Below, in pieces: positions 1-9,144 of a DNA stretch of 64,000 nucleotides (position 1 is the stretch's first letter; each line of letters begins with the position of its first letter). The notes under the pieces are model-generated. The model saw only the letters and a list, made by a program, of their open reading frames with translations, was not told where the DNA came from and searched no databases. The stretch spans positions 1 to 64,000 of the forward strand of contig NZ_QUJB01000006.1 of assembly GCF_003480435.1 (NCBI RefSeq), in the 5' to 3' direction. Source of the stretch: Clostridium sp. AM30-24. GTDB taxonomy: Bacteria; Bacillota; Clostridia; Lachnospirales; Lachnospiraceae. The translations under genes were made by a program, and so were the position numbers.

Positions 1-1
1 A

Positions 2-40
2 CCTAAAGAGGATGGGAGAATTCTTGCAAAGTGTTGTTAA
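2..40 (+). CDS. C-terminal end of an upstream gene (partial)
   Basis: A short open frame enters from the left edge and ends at TAA (38-40), giving a tail that reads PKEDGRILAKCC. It is followed within 15 bases by a hairpin terminator in the same orientation, which is why I take it as the end of a real gene. Only 12 residues are visible, so no function can be given. Confidence 0.3.
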   Translation, partial: PKEDGRILAKCC

Positions 41-52
41 ATGCATATCTAC

Positions 53-112
53 AAAAAGAAGAACAGGAACGCAGATCTCATCAAGAGACCGCGTCCCCGT
101 TCTTCTTTTTTA
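53..112 (+). terminator. Rho-independent terminator, probably bidirectional
   Basis: A stem is formed by AAGAAGAAC-GGAACGC on the left and GCG-CCCGTTCTTCTT on the right. A T-run follows on the plus strand and an A-run precedes it, so it could also stop minus-strand transcription coming from the lysozyme gene at 228. Confidence 0.6.
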
Positions 113-227
113 TCCTTTTTTCTATCCTGAAACCTTTATCCGTCCACTGCGCATTTTTGCAGAAAACGTACCATATCTGCCTCGGCGGTCCGCATTGAAC
201 ACATACTGCTCCACCGAATATTTGCCT

Positions 228-1241
228 TTACTGCATCACACCGTTTGCACCAAAGGTGTAGCTGGTTCCGTCGATGGTCATCGTTGTTCCGGTCACCATA
301 GCACCCAGTTCAGACGGGTCCAGATAATACCAGTATCCATCCGGATTGACCCAGCCGCTCATTCTTCCGCCGTCACGGTAGAAGTACCATTTGCCGCTCT
401 CATTCTTCCACTCACCGGTATCCACCGCGGATCCCTGAGTGGCCTTCGGAGCGTAATCCTTGTATGCGAACTCCAGACACACATTTCCGTTGATTCCGTT
501 TACACGGCCCTTATCCGTACACTGCCAGATTGTGCGGCCCTCATAGGTTCCGTCCGCACCATACCTTGCGAGCCAAAGATCATAATGGATCTGCTTTGTG
601 TCCATCTTTGTTGTAAATTTGCTGTAATCACTGTAAACGATCGGCGTATATCCCGCTGCCGCGATCGTATCACAGAACGCGTTTACCACATTTGTGAGAT
701 CCTGGACCGAAAGGTTCATGATATAGTTGGATTCGACGTCCACCGCAATCGGGTATTTCACATTATAGCCGGAAACTTTATCCACTGTATACGCTGCCGC
801 TGCCTTCGCCTCATCCACCGTTCTCGTCTGAAGGAATATATACGGCGCTGCCTGTACTCCATTCTCCGCAGCACCTTTCATATTTTTCTCATAGTATTCA
901 TCCATGGTATACTCTCCCTCATAGCCGAAGGAACCCATGCGGATATACGCAAATGAAACATCATCCGAAGCAACCTTTGTCCAGTCGATATCTCCCTGCC
1001 ACTTGGAAACGCTGATTCCCCTAAGAAGCGCTCCATCCATGTTCACTCCATTGGAATCCACATAAACACCGTTTACCTTCTTCCAGGCAGTTGTCGGATC
1101 ACTTGTACTGGTATCTGTGGATGCTTTATTCTGATCCTCATATCCGGGTCCGATCTCATCCGCAAACGCAGGAATACTTCCCTGTGTGATCACCAACGCT
1201 GCGAGGACTGCTGCCATATATCGAAATTTTTTCTGAAACAT
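228..1241 (-). CDS. Secreted GH25-family lysozyme with C-terminal wall-binding repeats
   Basis: A 337-residue secreted muramidase predicted to cleave the MurNAc-GlcNAc bond of peptidoglycan. The chosen start (MFQKKFRY) has a GGAAGGCGG ribosome site and opens directly into a signal peptide ending near AFADE; an upstream ATG at 1283 would put 14 charged residues before it. The GH25 domain begins at about residue 74 with the SKWQGDIDW segment and carries the acidic pair of the family in AVDVES near residue 168. The C-terminus has aromatic wall-binding repeats (GKWYFYRDGG, GYWYYLDP) that would hold it on the envelope. It stands alone between a tRNA and a terminator. A weak -10 (TATACT, 1283-1288) lies upstream. 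Confidence 0.88.
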   Translation of the reverse strand: MFQKKFRYMAAVLAALVITQGSIPAFADEIGPGYEDQNKASTDTSTSDPTTAWKKVNGVYVDSNGVNMDGALLRGISVSKWQGDIDWTKVASDDVSFAYIRMGSFGYEGEYTMDEYYEKNMKGAAENGVQAAPYIFLQTRTVDEAKAAAAYTVDKVSGYNVKYPIAVDVESNYIMNLSVQDLTNVVNAFCDTIAAAGYTPIVYSDYSKFTTKMDTKQIHYDLWLARYGADGTYEGRTIWQCTDKGRVNGINGNVCLEFAYKDYAPKATQGSAVDTGEWKNESGKWYFYRDGGRMSGWVNPDGYWYYLDPSELGAMVTGTTMTIDGTSYTFGANGVMQ

Positions 1242-1383
1242 TCTGCTTCCGCCTTCCTTTTCTGTCTGTGTTTTATGTCCCAAGTATACTACAATTTTCC
1301 TCTTTTTTTATTAAGAACTTCTTACGTTTTCGTTGTCACAGTTCTAAGACTTTGTGGCAAAATTCCCGCAAGCAGGCATAAAA

Positions 1384-1418
1384 TAAGGGAATCCCAGTAA
1401 ACTCAAGGATTCCCCAAA
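1384..1418 (-). terminator. Terminator after tRNA-Ser
   Basis: On the minus strand a GGGAATCC/GGATTCCC stem with an 11-base loop is followed by TTATTTT, directly after the tRNA 3' end. Confidence 0.75.
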
Positions 1419-1420
1419 AG

Positions 1421-1510
1421 CGGAGACGGCGGGATTCGAACCCGCGTACCGGGATGAACCGATAAACGCATTTCGAGTGCGCCGCGTTACGGCCGCTTCG
1501 CTACGTCTCC
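1421..1510 (-). tRNA. tRNA-Ser (anticodon CGA, reads UCG)
   Basis: A 90-nt class II tRNA. The acceptor stem pairs GGAGACG with CGTCTCC and has discriminator G. The anticodon loop is CTCGAAA, giving CGA. The long variable arm and the TTCGAATCC T-loop are intact. The CCA end is not encoded. A short leader hairpin (GTCTGCC/GGCAGAC, 1516-1538) precedes it, and a terminator follows. Confidence 0.95.
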
Positions 1511-1546
1511 AGAATGTCTGCCTCCTTAAAAGGCAGACTATATATT

Positions 1547-1574
1547 ATTATACATATTTTTTCAGATTTGTATA
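1547..1574 (-). promoter_or_regulatory. Candidate promoter for tRNA-Ser
   Basis: On the minus strand TATACA (-35) is followed after 16 bases by TATAAT (-10), about 35 bases before the tRNA 5' end. The -35 match is poor, so this is tentative. Confidence 0.4.
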
Positions 1575-1602
1575 GAGAAAAATTATAAAAATATTCCAGG
1601 TT

Positions 1603-2676
1603 CTAATTTCCCTCCGCAAAATAAGCGTCCACCGCCCCTGCGATCCCGCTTGCGATCTTCCCCTGATAGCCGTCATCCTGCAGCCAGGTGTCCTCGTCCG
1701 GATTGCTTAAAAATCCCATCTCAAACACACAGACCGGGATCTCGCACCAGTTGATATCGGAAGAGCTGTCCGTCTCCTGAACACCGCGGTTTTTCGTCCC
1801 TGTGGTGCCGCAGACGGTATCCACGATCTTCTTGGAAAGATTATAGCTCTTATCGTGAAGACCGGCATTATAAGGATTCTGGGCTGTCATGCAGGTGGAT
1901 AAAGCGCCGTAAACACCGGAGTTGTCCATAGAACCCGCGTGAAGCCGGATCAGGATATCTGCTCCGCTCCTGTTAGCCGCTGCGGATCGCTCTGCGCTGC
2001 TCATGTTCACATCATGGCTCGTGCGGATCATGACAACGTGATAGCCACGGTTCACAAGCTCTGCTTCAAGCTTTTTCGCCACCGTCAGCGTTACCTCGTA
2101 CTCATGGACTCCACTGGTTGTCCCCACCGCGCCTTCCGGCATCTTCGCCTTCATCGTCGTGGAGGACGGACCGATGGGCTCCTTTGAAGTGTTTGCCTTC
2201 GCCTGATGGCCCGCATCGATAGCGACTGTATGGCCATTAAACGGAATCTCCGGCGCAGTCTCGGCATCGTCGTTCGCAGCCGCCGTGTAGGCTGCCGCTG
2301 CTGACTCTCTTGCAGCCTCCACGCTCTCCGCCTCAGACATCTCTGAGGACAGTTCTTCCGATTCTGAAGCAGACTCAGAACGTTCTGAGGCCGGATCCCC
2401 ACTCTCCGGATCTGCCGTTACAGCTTCCCCGGCTGGTTCCCCAAGCGCCCGCATGTCCACATCTCCGGAACCAGAAGCACCGGAATCTGTTGAATCCGTT
2501 TCGTTCTCCTCTGAAGCCGTACCGGATTCTGCTGTTTCAGAGACCGCCGCCGTTTCACTGCTTAGATCCACCGCCTCATATTTCCTCGTCCCATTGCATC
2601 CGGTAAGCACCAGAGCAGATAGGACTGCAAAGATAAGGAATCGGAGGAGTCCGTTTCCCTTTTTCATCCTGCTCAT
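1603..2676 (-). CDS. N-acetylmuramoyl-L-alanine amidase (Amidase_3), lipoprotein
   Basis: A 357-residue predicted zinc amidase that cuts the bond between MurNAc and L-Ala in peptidoglycan. The N-terminus is a lipoprotein signal with lipobox LTGC (Cys 27). A Ser/Glu/Ala-rich low-complexity linker of about 120 residues follows, then the catalytic domain: VAIDAGHQ (first zinc His), an EYEVTL segment (zinc Glu), RLHAGS (second His) and [10 protein letters not shown] (catalytic Glu). The start was chosen because its ATG overlaps the mnmA stop (ATGA) and has a GGAGGGG ribosome site, which implies translational coupling. It is the last gene of the iscS-iscU-mnmA operon, an odd partner for sulfur-transfer genes. 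Confidence 0.88.
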   Translation of the reverse strand: MSRMKKGNGLLRFLIFAVLSALVLTGCNGTRKYEAVDLSSETAAVSETAESGTASEENETDSTDSGASGSGDVDMRALGEPAGEAVTADPESGDPASERSESASESEELSSEMSEAESVEAARESAAAAYTAAANDDAETAPEIPFNGHTVAIDAGHQAKANTSKEPIGPSSTTMKAKMPEGAVGTTSGVHEYEVTLTVAKKLEAELVNRGYHVVMIRTSHDVNMSSAERSAAANRSGADILIRLHAGSMDNSGVYGALSTCMTAQNPYNAGLHDKSYNLSKKIVDTVCGTTGTKNRGVQETDSSSDINWCEIPVCVFEMGFLSNPDEDTWLQDDGYQGKIASGIAGAVDAYFAEGN

Positions 2677-3749
2677 AGGATCGTTCCCCCTCCGACTACA
2701 CATTCATTTTCATAGAATACAACTGCCTGTCCCGGCGTGATCGCTCGCTGCGGCTCTTTAAACCGGCACTCCACGGTTCCATCCGAAAGCTCCCGGATGA
2801 CACACGGCGATCCCTTATGGCTGTAACGGATCTTCGCGAGGACCTCTTTTTCCTCTCCATGAAGACCGTCGATCGCCATCCAGTTCACATCCTTGCAGAT
2901 CAGATGATCGGAAAACACATCATTCCCCTCACCGATCACAACCTCGTTGGTCTCCGGGCGGATCCCTGTGACAAACACCGGGTGTCCCATCGCAAGGTTT
3001 AAGCCCTTTCTTTGTCCAACGGTGTAATGGGTGATTCCCTTATGTTTTCCGAGGATCACACCGTTTTTGTCCACAAAGTTTCCGCATCCCGGAACATCGG
3101 ACACCTCGCGCTCGATAAATCCGGCGTAATCGTTATCCGGCACAAAGCAGATCTCCATGCTGTCCTTCTTCTTTGCCACGGTGAGATCACGGTCCTCGGC
3201 GATCTTTCGCACCTCGTCCTTCGCGTAATCACCGATAGGCATCAACGTCTTGGAAAGCTGGAACTGGGTCAGGTTGTAGAGCGCATAGGTCTGGTCTTTC
3301 GCCGCCGTAACGGAATTGCGGATCGTATAGCGTCCGTTCGGCAGCTGACTGATCCTCGCATAATGTCCCGTCGCGATATAATCGGCACCGATCTCCAGAC
3401 TGCGCTCCAAAAGTGCCTCCCATTTTACATAGCGGTTGCAGGCAATACACGGATTCGGTGTCCGTCCATGCAGATATTCCGCGACAAAATAATCGATCAC
3501 ATTCTTCTGGAATTCTTTCCGGAAGTTCATAACATAGTAGGGAATTCCGAGTGTCCATGCGACGCGTCTTGCATCCTCCACCGCACTGAGCCCACAGCAT
3601 CCGCCGTTTTCCTCAACCGTACAGGAATCCTCCTCCTGCCAGATCTGCATGGTGACACCGATCACGTCGTATCCCTGCTCCTTTAAAAGACAGGCAGCAA
3701 CCGATGAATCCACGCCCCCGGACATTCCTACCACGACTTTTTTCTTCAT
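2673..3749 (-). CDS. mnmA: tRNA-specific 2-thiouridylase MnmA
   Basis: MnmA (358 residues) installs the 2-thio group on the wobble uridine of tRNA-Lys, -Glu and -Gln, using sulfur from a cysteine desulfurase and ATP. The PP-loop GMSGGVDSS starts at residue 8. The catalytic cysteines are in NPCIACN and MEICFV, at the family's usual spacing. Its ATG shares one base with the iscU stop (TAATG) and its stop overlaps the next start, so it sits in a tightly coupled operon with its likely sulfur donor IscS. Confidence 0.95.
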   Translation of the reverse strand: MKKKVVVGMSGGVDSSVAACLLKEQGYDVIGVTMQIWQEEDSCTVEENGGCCGLSAVEDARRVAWTLGIPYYVMNFRKEFQKNVIDYFVAEYLHGRTPNPCIACNRYVKWEALLERSLEIGADYIATGHYARISQLPNGRYTIRNSVTAAKDQTYALYNLTQFQLSKTLMPIGDYAKDEVRKIAEDRDLTVAKKKDSMEICFVPDNDYAGFIEREVSDVPGCGNFVDKNGVILGKHKGITHYTVGQRKGLNLAMGHPVFVTGIRPETNEVVIGEGNDVFSDHLICKDVNWMAIDGLHGEEKEVLAKIRYSHKGSPCVIRELSDGTVECRFKEPQRAITPGQAVVFYENECVVGGGTIL

Positions 3750-4189
3750 TAATATTCCTCGTCCTCTTCATGCTCACTGATATCGGACACCGGCTTCTGT
3801 AAGCCTTTGATCTCGATATGGTGCTTTTCTGCATAATCCCAGAGTGCTGCATGGATCGCTTCCTCTGCAAGCAGGGAGCAGTGAACCTTTACCGGCGGAA
3901 GTCCGTCAAGTGCTTCCATAACTGCCTTATTGGTTACTTCCATCGCTTCCTCGATCGTCTTTCCCATTACCATTTCTGTCGCCATGCTGCTTGTGGCAAC
4001 GGCAGCGCCGCAGCCGAAGGTTTTAAACTTGCAGTCACGGATGATATGTGTCTCATCATCGATATCAAGATAGATTCTCATGATATCGCCGCATTTTGCG
4101 TTTCCGACAGTACCTACGCCGCTGGCGTCCTCAATTTCTCCCATGTTTCTCGGATGCTGGAAATGGTCCATTACTTTCTCTGAATACAT
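3749..4189 (-). CDS. iscU: Iron-sulfur cluster scaffold IscU/NifU-type
   Basis: A 146-residue scaffold protein that assembles Fe-S clusters from IscS sulfur. The three ligand cysteines of the family are present in [20 protein letters not shown] and KVHCSLLA. The C-terminus is extended by a short acidic tail (SEHEEDEEY). It lies 11 bases after iscS and overlaps mnmA by one base. Clostridia lacking a full Isc/Suf set often carry this IscS-IscU pair as their core system. Confidence 0.93.
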   Translation of the reverse strand: MYSEKVMDHFQHPRNMGEIEDASGVGTVGNAKCGDIMRIYLDIDDETHIIRDCKFKTFGCGAAVATSSMATEMVMGKTIEEAMEVTNKAVMEALDGLPPVKVHCSLLAEEAIHAALWDYAEKHHIEIKGLQKPVSDISEHEEDEEY

Positions 4190-4200
4190 TGTTATTCCTC

Positions 4201-5385
4201 TTACTTTCTGTTTTTCTTAATGAAATCCTCATAAAGCGGGGACATTGCGCGAAGCTTTTCCACGATCTTCTTAAGACAGTCCACCGTATGGTCGATTTCT
4301 TCCTTCGTTGTCTCCTCGCTTAAGGTAAGACGTAAGGAGCCGTGCGCGATCTCGTGCGGAAGTCCGATGGCTAACAGCACATGAGACGGATCTAAAGAAC
4401 CGGATGTGCATGCGGAACCGCTGGAGCCGCAGATTCCGTCCATGTCCAGCATGATGAGTAAGGATTCGCCCTCGATGAACTGGAACGCGAAGTTCGCATT
4501 GTTGGAGAGACGGTTTGTGCGGTGACCGTTTAAACGTGTGTACGGGATCTCGTCCATGACACGGCCGATCAGATAATCGCGGAGCTCTGTCTCTTTCTTC
4601 TTATTATTCTCAAGCTCTGCCATCGCGATCTCAACAGCTTTTCCGAGACCGACGATTCCCGGCACGTTCTCAGTTCCGGCGCGGCGTTTTCTCTCCTGGG
4701 CACCGCCGTGGATGAAGGAACGGAGCTTTAATCCCTTTCGGATATAAAGGAAGCCGACTCCCTTCGGTCCGTGGAACTTATGTCCGCTGGCGCTTAACAT
4801 ATCGATGTGGTACTCATCTACATTGATCGGTTCATGACAGTATGCCTGAACAGCATCTGTATGGAAAATGATCCCGTTCTCATGGGCGATCTCACCGATC
4901 TCCCTGATCGGCTCGATCGTTCCGATCTCGTTATTGGCGAACATCACCGAGATCAGGATCGTATCCGGACGGATCGCTTTTTTTAACTCCTCGATGGAAA
5001 CGGAACCAAACTCATCTACCGGAAGATAGGTGATCTCATAGCCGCGTTTTTCGAGATACTCACAGGTGTGAAGGATCGCATGATGCTCAATCTTTGTTGT
5101 GATGATGTGTTTTCCTTTTGATGCGTAGGCCTCCGCAGTCGCGATCAGAGCCCAGTTGTCGGACTCGGATCCACCGTTCGTGAAGTAGATCTCATTGTCC
5201 TTTGCGCCGAGAGACTTTGCTACCGTCTCCCTTGCCTTTGCGAGTGCTTCCTTACACGGTGTGGAAAATTCATATACCGCGGAAGGATTTCCGTAATATT
5301 CTGTATAAAACGGCAGCATGGCTTCTACGACTTCCGGACGTACCTTTGTCGTTGCCGCATTGTCGAGATAGATTACTTTTTTCAT
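4201..5385 (-). CDS. iscS: Cysteine desulfurase IscS/NifS
   Basis: A 394-residue PLP enzyme converting L-cysteine to alanine and a protein persulfide. Visible are the N-terminal YLDNAATT, the PLP lysine in SASGHKFHGPKG, and the sulfur-carrying cysteine loop GSSGSACTSGS. The start has an AAAGGCGG ribosome site. It is the first gene of the operon with iscU and mnmA, feeding both cluster assembly and tRNA thiolation. The IscR-type regulator is 3 kb away at 8521 and not in the operon. Confidence 0.95.
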   Translation of the reverse strand: MKKVIYLDNAATTKVRPEVVEAMLPFYTEYYGNPSAVYEFSTPCKEALAKARETVAKSLGAKDNEIYFTNGGSESDNWALIATAEAYASKGKHIITTKIEHHAILHTCEYLEKRGYEITYLPVDEFGSVSIEELKKAIRPDTILISVMFANNEIGTIEPIREIGEIAHENGIIFHTDAVQAYCHEPINVDEYHIDMLSASGHKFHGPKGVGFLYIRKGLKLRSFIHGGAQERKRRAGTENVPGIVGLGKAVEIAMAELENNKKKETELRDYLIGRVMDEIPYTRLNGHRTNRLSNNANFAFQFIEGESLLIMLDMDGICGSSGSACTSGSLDPSHVLLAIGLPHEIAHGSLRLTLSEETTKEEIDHTVDCLKKIVEKLRAMSPLYEDFIKKNRK

Positions 5386-5727
5386 GATTCCGCCTTTCTG
5401 TAAAGCATGATCGTCCTGCTTTGCTGTTATACCGGCGCAAAGCTGAACTGTTACTGTTTATTTTATGCCATGACCCGCGAGTCAGCGCCAGAAAAGCGCA
5501 GACAGGCCACAGATATCCTACATTATATACGAAACCCGGCGGGAATTTCAACCGGTATTCTCATGTTTTTTCAGAAATACACAGTAATCTGCTAAGTATT
5601 TAGGAATTTCCCGTATTTTCGCCTGTTTTAAGCGGCAAGAAGCCGCTGTGGATCCGGGATCGAGTCATATCCGTCTCTTCTTTCCACATATATATAACCG
5701 AATCCTTCTGACTGAACGGAGCCGCTC

Positions 5728-7233
5728 ATGCCTTCTTCCCATAAAGCTCATCCGCTTATCACCGGAACTCTTCTCCTCACCACCGCAGGACTTCTCGCCC
5801 GCATTCTCGGTTTTTTCTACCGGATCTTTCTCTCCCGCACCATCGGCGCGGAAGGACTTGGGATCTATCAGATGATCTTTCCGGTCTATGGGATCTTCTT
5901 CTCCCTCTGCGCCGGATCCATCCAGACTGCCATCTCCCGCTTTATTGCGGCGGACCCGGACCATGCGAAACGGACACTGCTCTCCGGTTTTTCCATCTCC
6001 TTTACCCTGTCCCTCGCCGCAGCCTTGATGATCCGGCACTTCTCTGAACCTCTCGCAGAACATATCCTTCTGGAGCCGAGATGCGCCCCGCTGCTCTCCG
6101 TCATGGCCTTCGCGATCCCATGCACCTCCATCCATGCCTGCATCTGCGGATACTATTACGGAAAAGAAAAAGTCTCTGTCCCTGCTGCCTCCCAGCTTCT
6201 GGAGCAGATGATCCGGATCTTTACAGTATTTCTGCTGGTGTCTGTCTGCATCGAGAAACAGATTCCGGTCACCGTGTCACTTGCCGTATTCGGGCTGGTT
6301 GCCGGGGAAGCCGGATCGGCGTTGTTTGTGCTGATATTTTTTCTTTTGTTTCATGAATTTCACGAAAATACAGGCAGATCATACAGTGTTGGCCCCGCCC
6401 TCCTTGCCCTCGCCGCTCCGCTCATGGCTAATCGTCTTGTCCTGAACCTTTTGCAGAGTACGGAGACGATCATGATCCCGGAGCGTCTGACCGTCTACGG
6501 ACTCACACGTTCCCAGGCCGTCCGTACATATGGAACACTCACAGGTATGGCGATGCCCTTTGTCCTCTTTCCATCGGCCCTTGTAAACTCTCTGGCTGTG
6601 GTCCTGTTGCCAGTCACCGCAAGGCATCAGTCTGCCGGAAACGATTCCGGAATCGCAGACGGGATCTCCATGTCCTTCCGGTACAGTCTCTATCTCGGAA
6701 TCTTCTGCATCGGGATCTTCACGGTTTTTGGCGAAGCACTTGGCCTGCAGATATTTAAAAGCCAGGACGCCGGATCCTTCATTCAGATCCTCGCCTGGCT
6801 CTGCCCGTTTCTCTATCTCGCCACCTCGTCCGGCAGCATTTTAAATGGTCTCGGAAAAACAAAGCTCACTTTTTTCCACCATCTGATCTCCCTTCTCGTC
6901 CGCATCGCGTTCGTGTGGTTCGGAATCCCGGAGTTTGGGATCCGCGCCTGCCTCTGGGGGATGCTGGCGAGTGAGATCTTTTTAGCCCTGCTCCATGTTC
7001 TGGCGCTCCGAAGGATCGTCCCCTGTGACTGGAACGCATGGATATTGATCGGAAAGCCTGTTTTCTGCCTGCTCTGCGCACTTTGGATCTTCCGGCTATT
7101 CCCGGAAGATCTCCCGATCCCTGCAGGTCTCCCGGATTTTTTCCGGACTGCAGCGCAGATACTTCTTTTATCCACCATGTATCTCCTGTTTCTGTTGCTT
7201 TTTCACAGAAAACAGAGTCCGACCGCTACATGA
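5728..7233 (+). CDS. SpoVB/MurJ-like polysaccharide flippase (MOP superfamily)
   Basis: A 501-residue integral membrane protein with about 12-14 hydrophobic segments. The N-terminus (LLARILGFFYRIFLSRTIGA) is typical of stage V sporulation protein B and related lipid-linked oligosaccharide flippases. It has a GGAG site 7 bases before the ATG. By homology it would move lipid II or a spore-cortex precursor across the membrane, but SpoVB and other MviN-like members cannot be separated from sequence alone. It converges exactly on the next gene: its TGA and the opposite-strand stop form the single palindrome TGATCA. Confidence 0.8.
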   Translation: MPSSHKAHPLITGTLLLTTAGLLARILGFFYRIFLSRTIGAEGLGIYQMIFPVYGIFFSLCAGSIQTAISRFIAADPDHAKRTLLSGFSISFTLSLAAALMIRHFSEPLAEHILLEPRCAPLLSVMAFAIPCTSIHACICGYYYGKEKVSVPAASQLLEQMIRIFTVFLLVSVCIEKQIPVTVSLAVFGLVAGEAGSALFVLIFFLLFHEFHENTGRSYSVGPALLALAAPLMANRLVLNLLQSTETIMIPERLTVYGLTRSQAVRTYGTLTGMAMPFVLFPSALVNSLAVVLLPVTARHQSAGNDSGIADGISMSFRYSLYLGIFCIGIFTVFGEALGLQIFKSQDAGSFIQILAWLCPFLYLATSSGSILNGLGKTKLTFFHHLISLLVRIAFVWFGIPEFGIRACLWGMLASEIFLALLHVLALRRIVPCDWNAWILIGKPVFCLLCALWIFRLFPEDLPIPAGLPDFFRTAAQILLLSTMYLLFLLLFHRKQSPTAT

Positions 7234-7464
7234 TCACTCGTCGAATTCCACCGTCACATAATACCCGCGGTCATTCTGGATAATGTCCTTCACAATGCCC
7301 TTTCTGCTCTTCAACCGCTCTGTAAACCGGAACAACCCTGACATCGCCACCGCCGGCTCGATCATGTAGTTCACATTGACCGGTGTGATGGACTCGCTGA
7401 CATCTACCTCCTGTCCGACCTCCACAAGGCCCGGACGTTCCATCTTAAATACGATCTCTCTCAT
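7234..7464 (-). CDS. Small conserved protein of unknown function
   Basis: A 76-residue acidic protein (starts MREIVFKMERP) with no membrane segment or signal. Alternating hydrophobic residues suggest a small beta-rich fold. The start has an AAGAGGA ribosome site. It appears to be a stand-alone gene between the flippase and apt. I do not recognise a functional family. Confidence 0.65.
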   Translation of the reverse strand: MREIVFKMERPGLVEVGQEVDVSESITPVNVNYMIEPAVAMSGLFRFTERLKSRKGIVKDIIQNDRGYYVTVEFDE

Positions 7465-7595
7465 TTTTTATCCTCTTTTCTATTTACGGTAACAGGCATT
7501 CCAGAAGCCGTGAAACTCTTCGTCGGTATCTTCTGGTTCTCACTTTCCGCTTTGTATCATCGCCACCGGCAGTTTCTTCCGGATGCCCAGTAACG

Positions 7596-7638
7596 TAAAA
7601 ATGCCGCCAGCCCGCTTTTTAGCGTCCCCCGGCGGCAT
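7596..7638 (-). terminator. Terminator of apt
   Basis: The stem ATGCCGCC/GGCGGCAT, with a smaller inner hairpin, is followed on the minus strand by TTTTAC. It lies about 55 bases after the apt stop. Confidence 0.75.
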
Positions 7639-7695
7639 ATACCTTTTTACTTTCCCGGCATTGCTGCCATGTTCTCTCAAGCCTGTCTGACGAGC

Positions 7696-8220
7696 TTATT
7701 TCCCCTCGTAAATGATCGCAGAATCCACATCATACTTCTGCAGCTTATCTCTTCCCTTTAATCCCGCAAGCTCCATCACAAAACAGATCTTAACGACCTC
7801 TCCGCCAAGCTCCTCCACAAGCTTTGCGATCGCTTCCACGGTTCCGCCTGTAGCGATCAGATCATCGATGATCACGACCTTCTGTCCCGGTCTGATGGAA
7901 TCTTTGTGAAGCTCGATGGTTCCGGTGCCGTACTCTAAAGCATACTCCATAGAAACGGTCTCTCGCGGGAGTTTTCCCGGTTTTCTCGCCGGAACAAAGG
8001 ATTTTCCCAGCGCATAAGCGACCGGTGTTCCGAAAATAAATCCTCTGGACTCTGCTCCAACGACCACATCGAAATCTACGTCCTTTACCATTGCGAGAAG
8101 CGAATCAATCGCCAGCTTTAATCCGTCCGGATCCTGTAAAATTGAAGTGATGTCACGGAAAATGATTCCAGGCTCCGGGAAATCCGGGATACTTATAACA
8201 TATTCTTCCAGCTTTTTCAT
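7696..8220 (-). CDS. apt: Adenine phosphoribosyltransferase
   Basis: A 174-residue purine-salvage enzyme making AMP from adenine and PRPP. The PRPP-binding motif is VVIIDDLIATGGT near residue 118, and the N-terminus (IPDFPEPGIIFRDIT) is diagnostic of Apt. The start MKKLEEYV was chosen over an ATG 23 codons upstream because the extension is Lys/Arg-rich and unlike the family, and an AAAGGA site lies before the chosen start. Monocistronic, with its own terminator. Confidence 0.93.
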   Translation of the reverse strand: MKKLEEYVISIPDFPEPGIIFRDITSILQDPDGLKLAIDSLLAMVKDVDFDVVVGAESRGFIFGTPVAYALGKSFVPARKPGKLPRETVSMEYALEYGTGTIELHKDSIRPGQKVVIIDDLIATGGTVEAIAKLVEELGGEVVKICFVMELAGLKGRDKLQKYDVDSAIIYEGK

Positions 8221-8392
8221 AATATTTATGGTTCCTTTCTTAAACTCGATTCTATTTTTGCCGCGGCCCGGATTTTTCTCTTTTCCCATTTCAGCAGGAC
8301 CGCTATTAATATTTTTCTTTGCATCAGAAATTCACTTTTATTCTATCACATGTGTATTTTTCTGGCAACCACGAGAAAAAACAAAACCTTGG

Positions 8393-8421
8393 TTGAACAC
8401 CTACCTGTTTTGTAGTATAAT
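8393..8421 (+). promoter_or_regulatory. Strong sigma-A-type promoter of the Rrf2 gene
   Basis: TTGAAC (8393-8398) and TATAAT (8416-8421) are separated by 17 bases. A short dyad AACCTTGGTT lies just upstream and overlaps the -35, which could be an autoregulatory site. The leader is about 90 bases and contains TTCAACGAT with a partial complement just before the ribosome site. Confidence 0.8.
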
Positions 8422-8520
8422 CGGAGCAGTTCCGGATTCCACAGAGTGAGCCGGATGAAGGTTCAACGATTCAGACTTCTTATGACATGTAAGATCGTTG
8501 TTGAAATTGGAGAAATAATT

Positions 8521-9000
8521 ATGAAAATATCTACAAAAGGCCGTTATGCCCTGCGCATGGTCATCGATCTGGCCGAACATGCCGACGATGGCTTTATCTC
8601 CTTAAAGGACATCGCTGCCCGTCAGGGTCTCTCAAAAAAATATTTAGAGCAGATCGTTCCCCTCTTAAACAAAACCGGAATGCTCTCCACCACCCGCGGT
8701 TATCAGGGCGGATATAAACTCGCAAAATCCCCGTCGGAGTGTACCGTCGGAAAGATTCTGCAGACCACGGAGGGCAGCCTCGCTCCGGTCTCCTGCCTCG
8801 AGCACACCCCGAATCCCTGCGAGCGCTGCTCCGCCTGCGACACACTCCCAGTCTGGGAAGGTTTAAACCGCGTCATTATGGATTATCTCGACGGAATCAC
8901 GATCCAGACGATCCTCGACCAGAAGCATGAACTCGAGGAAAAGCACAGACTGGCAGCTGAGGAGATCTTAAACAGTGTGAAGGGACCGTGTCAGTCATAA
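8521..9000 (+). CDS. iscR: Rrf2-family regulator, IscR-like
   Basis: A 159-residue winged-helix regulator. The N-terminus MKISTKGRYALRMVIDLA is the Rrf2 signature. The cluster-binding loop has four cysteines at 92, 100, 103 and 106 (SCLEHTPNPCERCSACD), so it probably senses an Fe-S cluster as IscR does; cysteine-sensing CymR proteins lack this loop. The true start is 25 codons inside the longest frame and has a GGAGA site. It lies opposite metY, 145 bases apart tail to tail, and near but not in the iscSU operon, so its targets may include either. Confidence 0.85.
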   Translation: MKISTKGRYALRMVIDLAEHADDGFISLKDIAARQGLSKKYLEQIVPLLNKTGMLSTTRGYQGGYKLAKSPSECTVGKILQTTEGSLAPVSCLEHTPNPCERCSACDTLPVWEGLNRVIMDYLDGITIQTILDQKHELEEKHRLAAEEILNSVKGPCQS

Positions 9001-9048
9001 AATCTGCAGGTCTATGCCTGCCTTTAAAATTTTCATATGAAAGCAACA

Positions 9049-9098
9049 ACAGGACAGCAGCCACATGCATATCTTCCGCACGGTGGCTGCTGTCCTGT
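9049..9098. terminator. Bidirectional terminator between iscR and metY
   Basis: A perfect 16-bp inverted repeat (ACAGGACAGCAGCCAC and complement) with an 18-base loop lies between two convergent genes. T-runs are weak on both sides, but stem stability and position support a shared terminator. Confidence 0.7.
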
Positions 9099-9144
9099 AT
9101 TCGTTCGTAAATTGAGGGGTATTATTTATCAAAATGTGAAGTAG

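Noticed and set aside
12-956. A 314-codon plus-strand frame
   Set aside because: It is antisense to the GH25 lysozyme, whose motifs and signal peptide are clear, and its translation is low-quality Cys/His/Ile-rich sequence with no domain.
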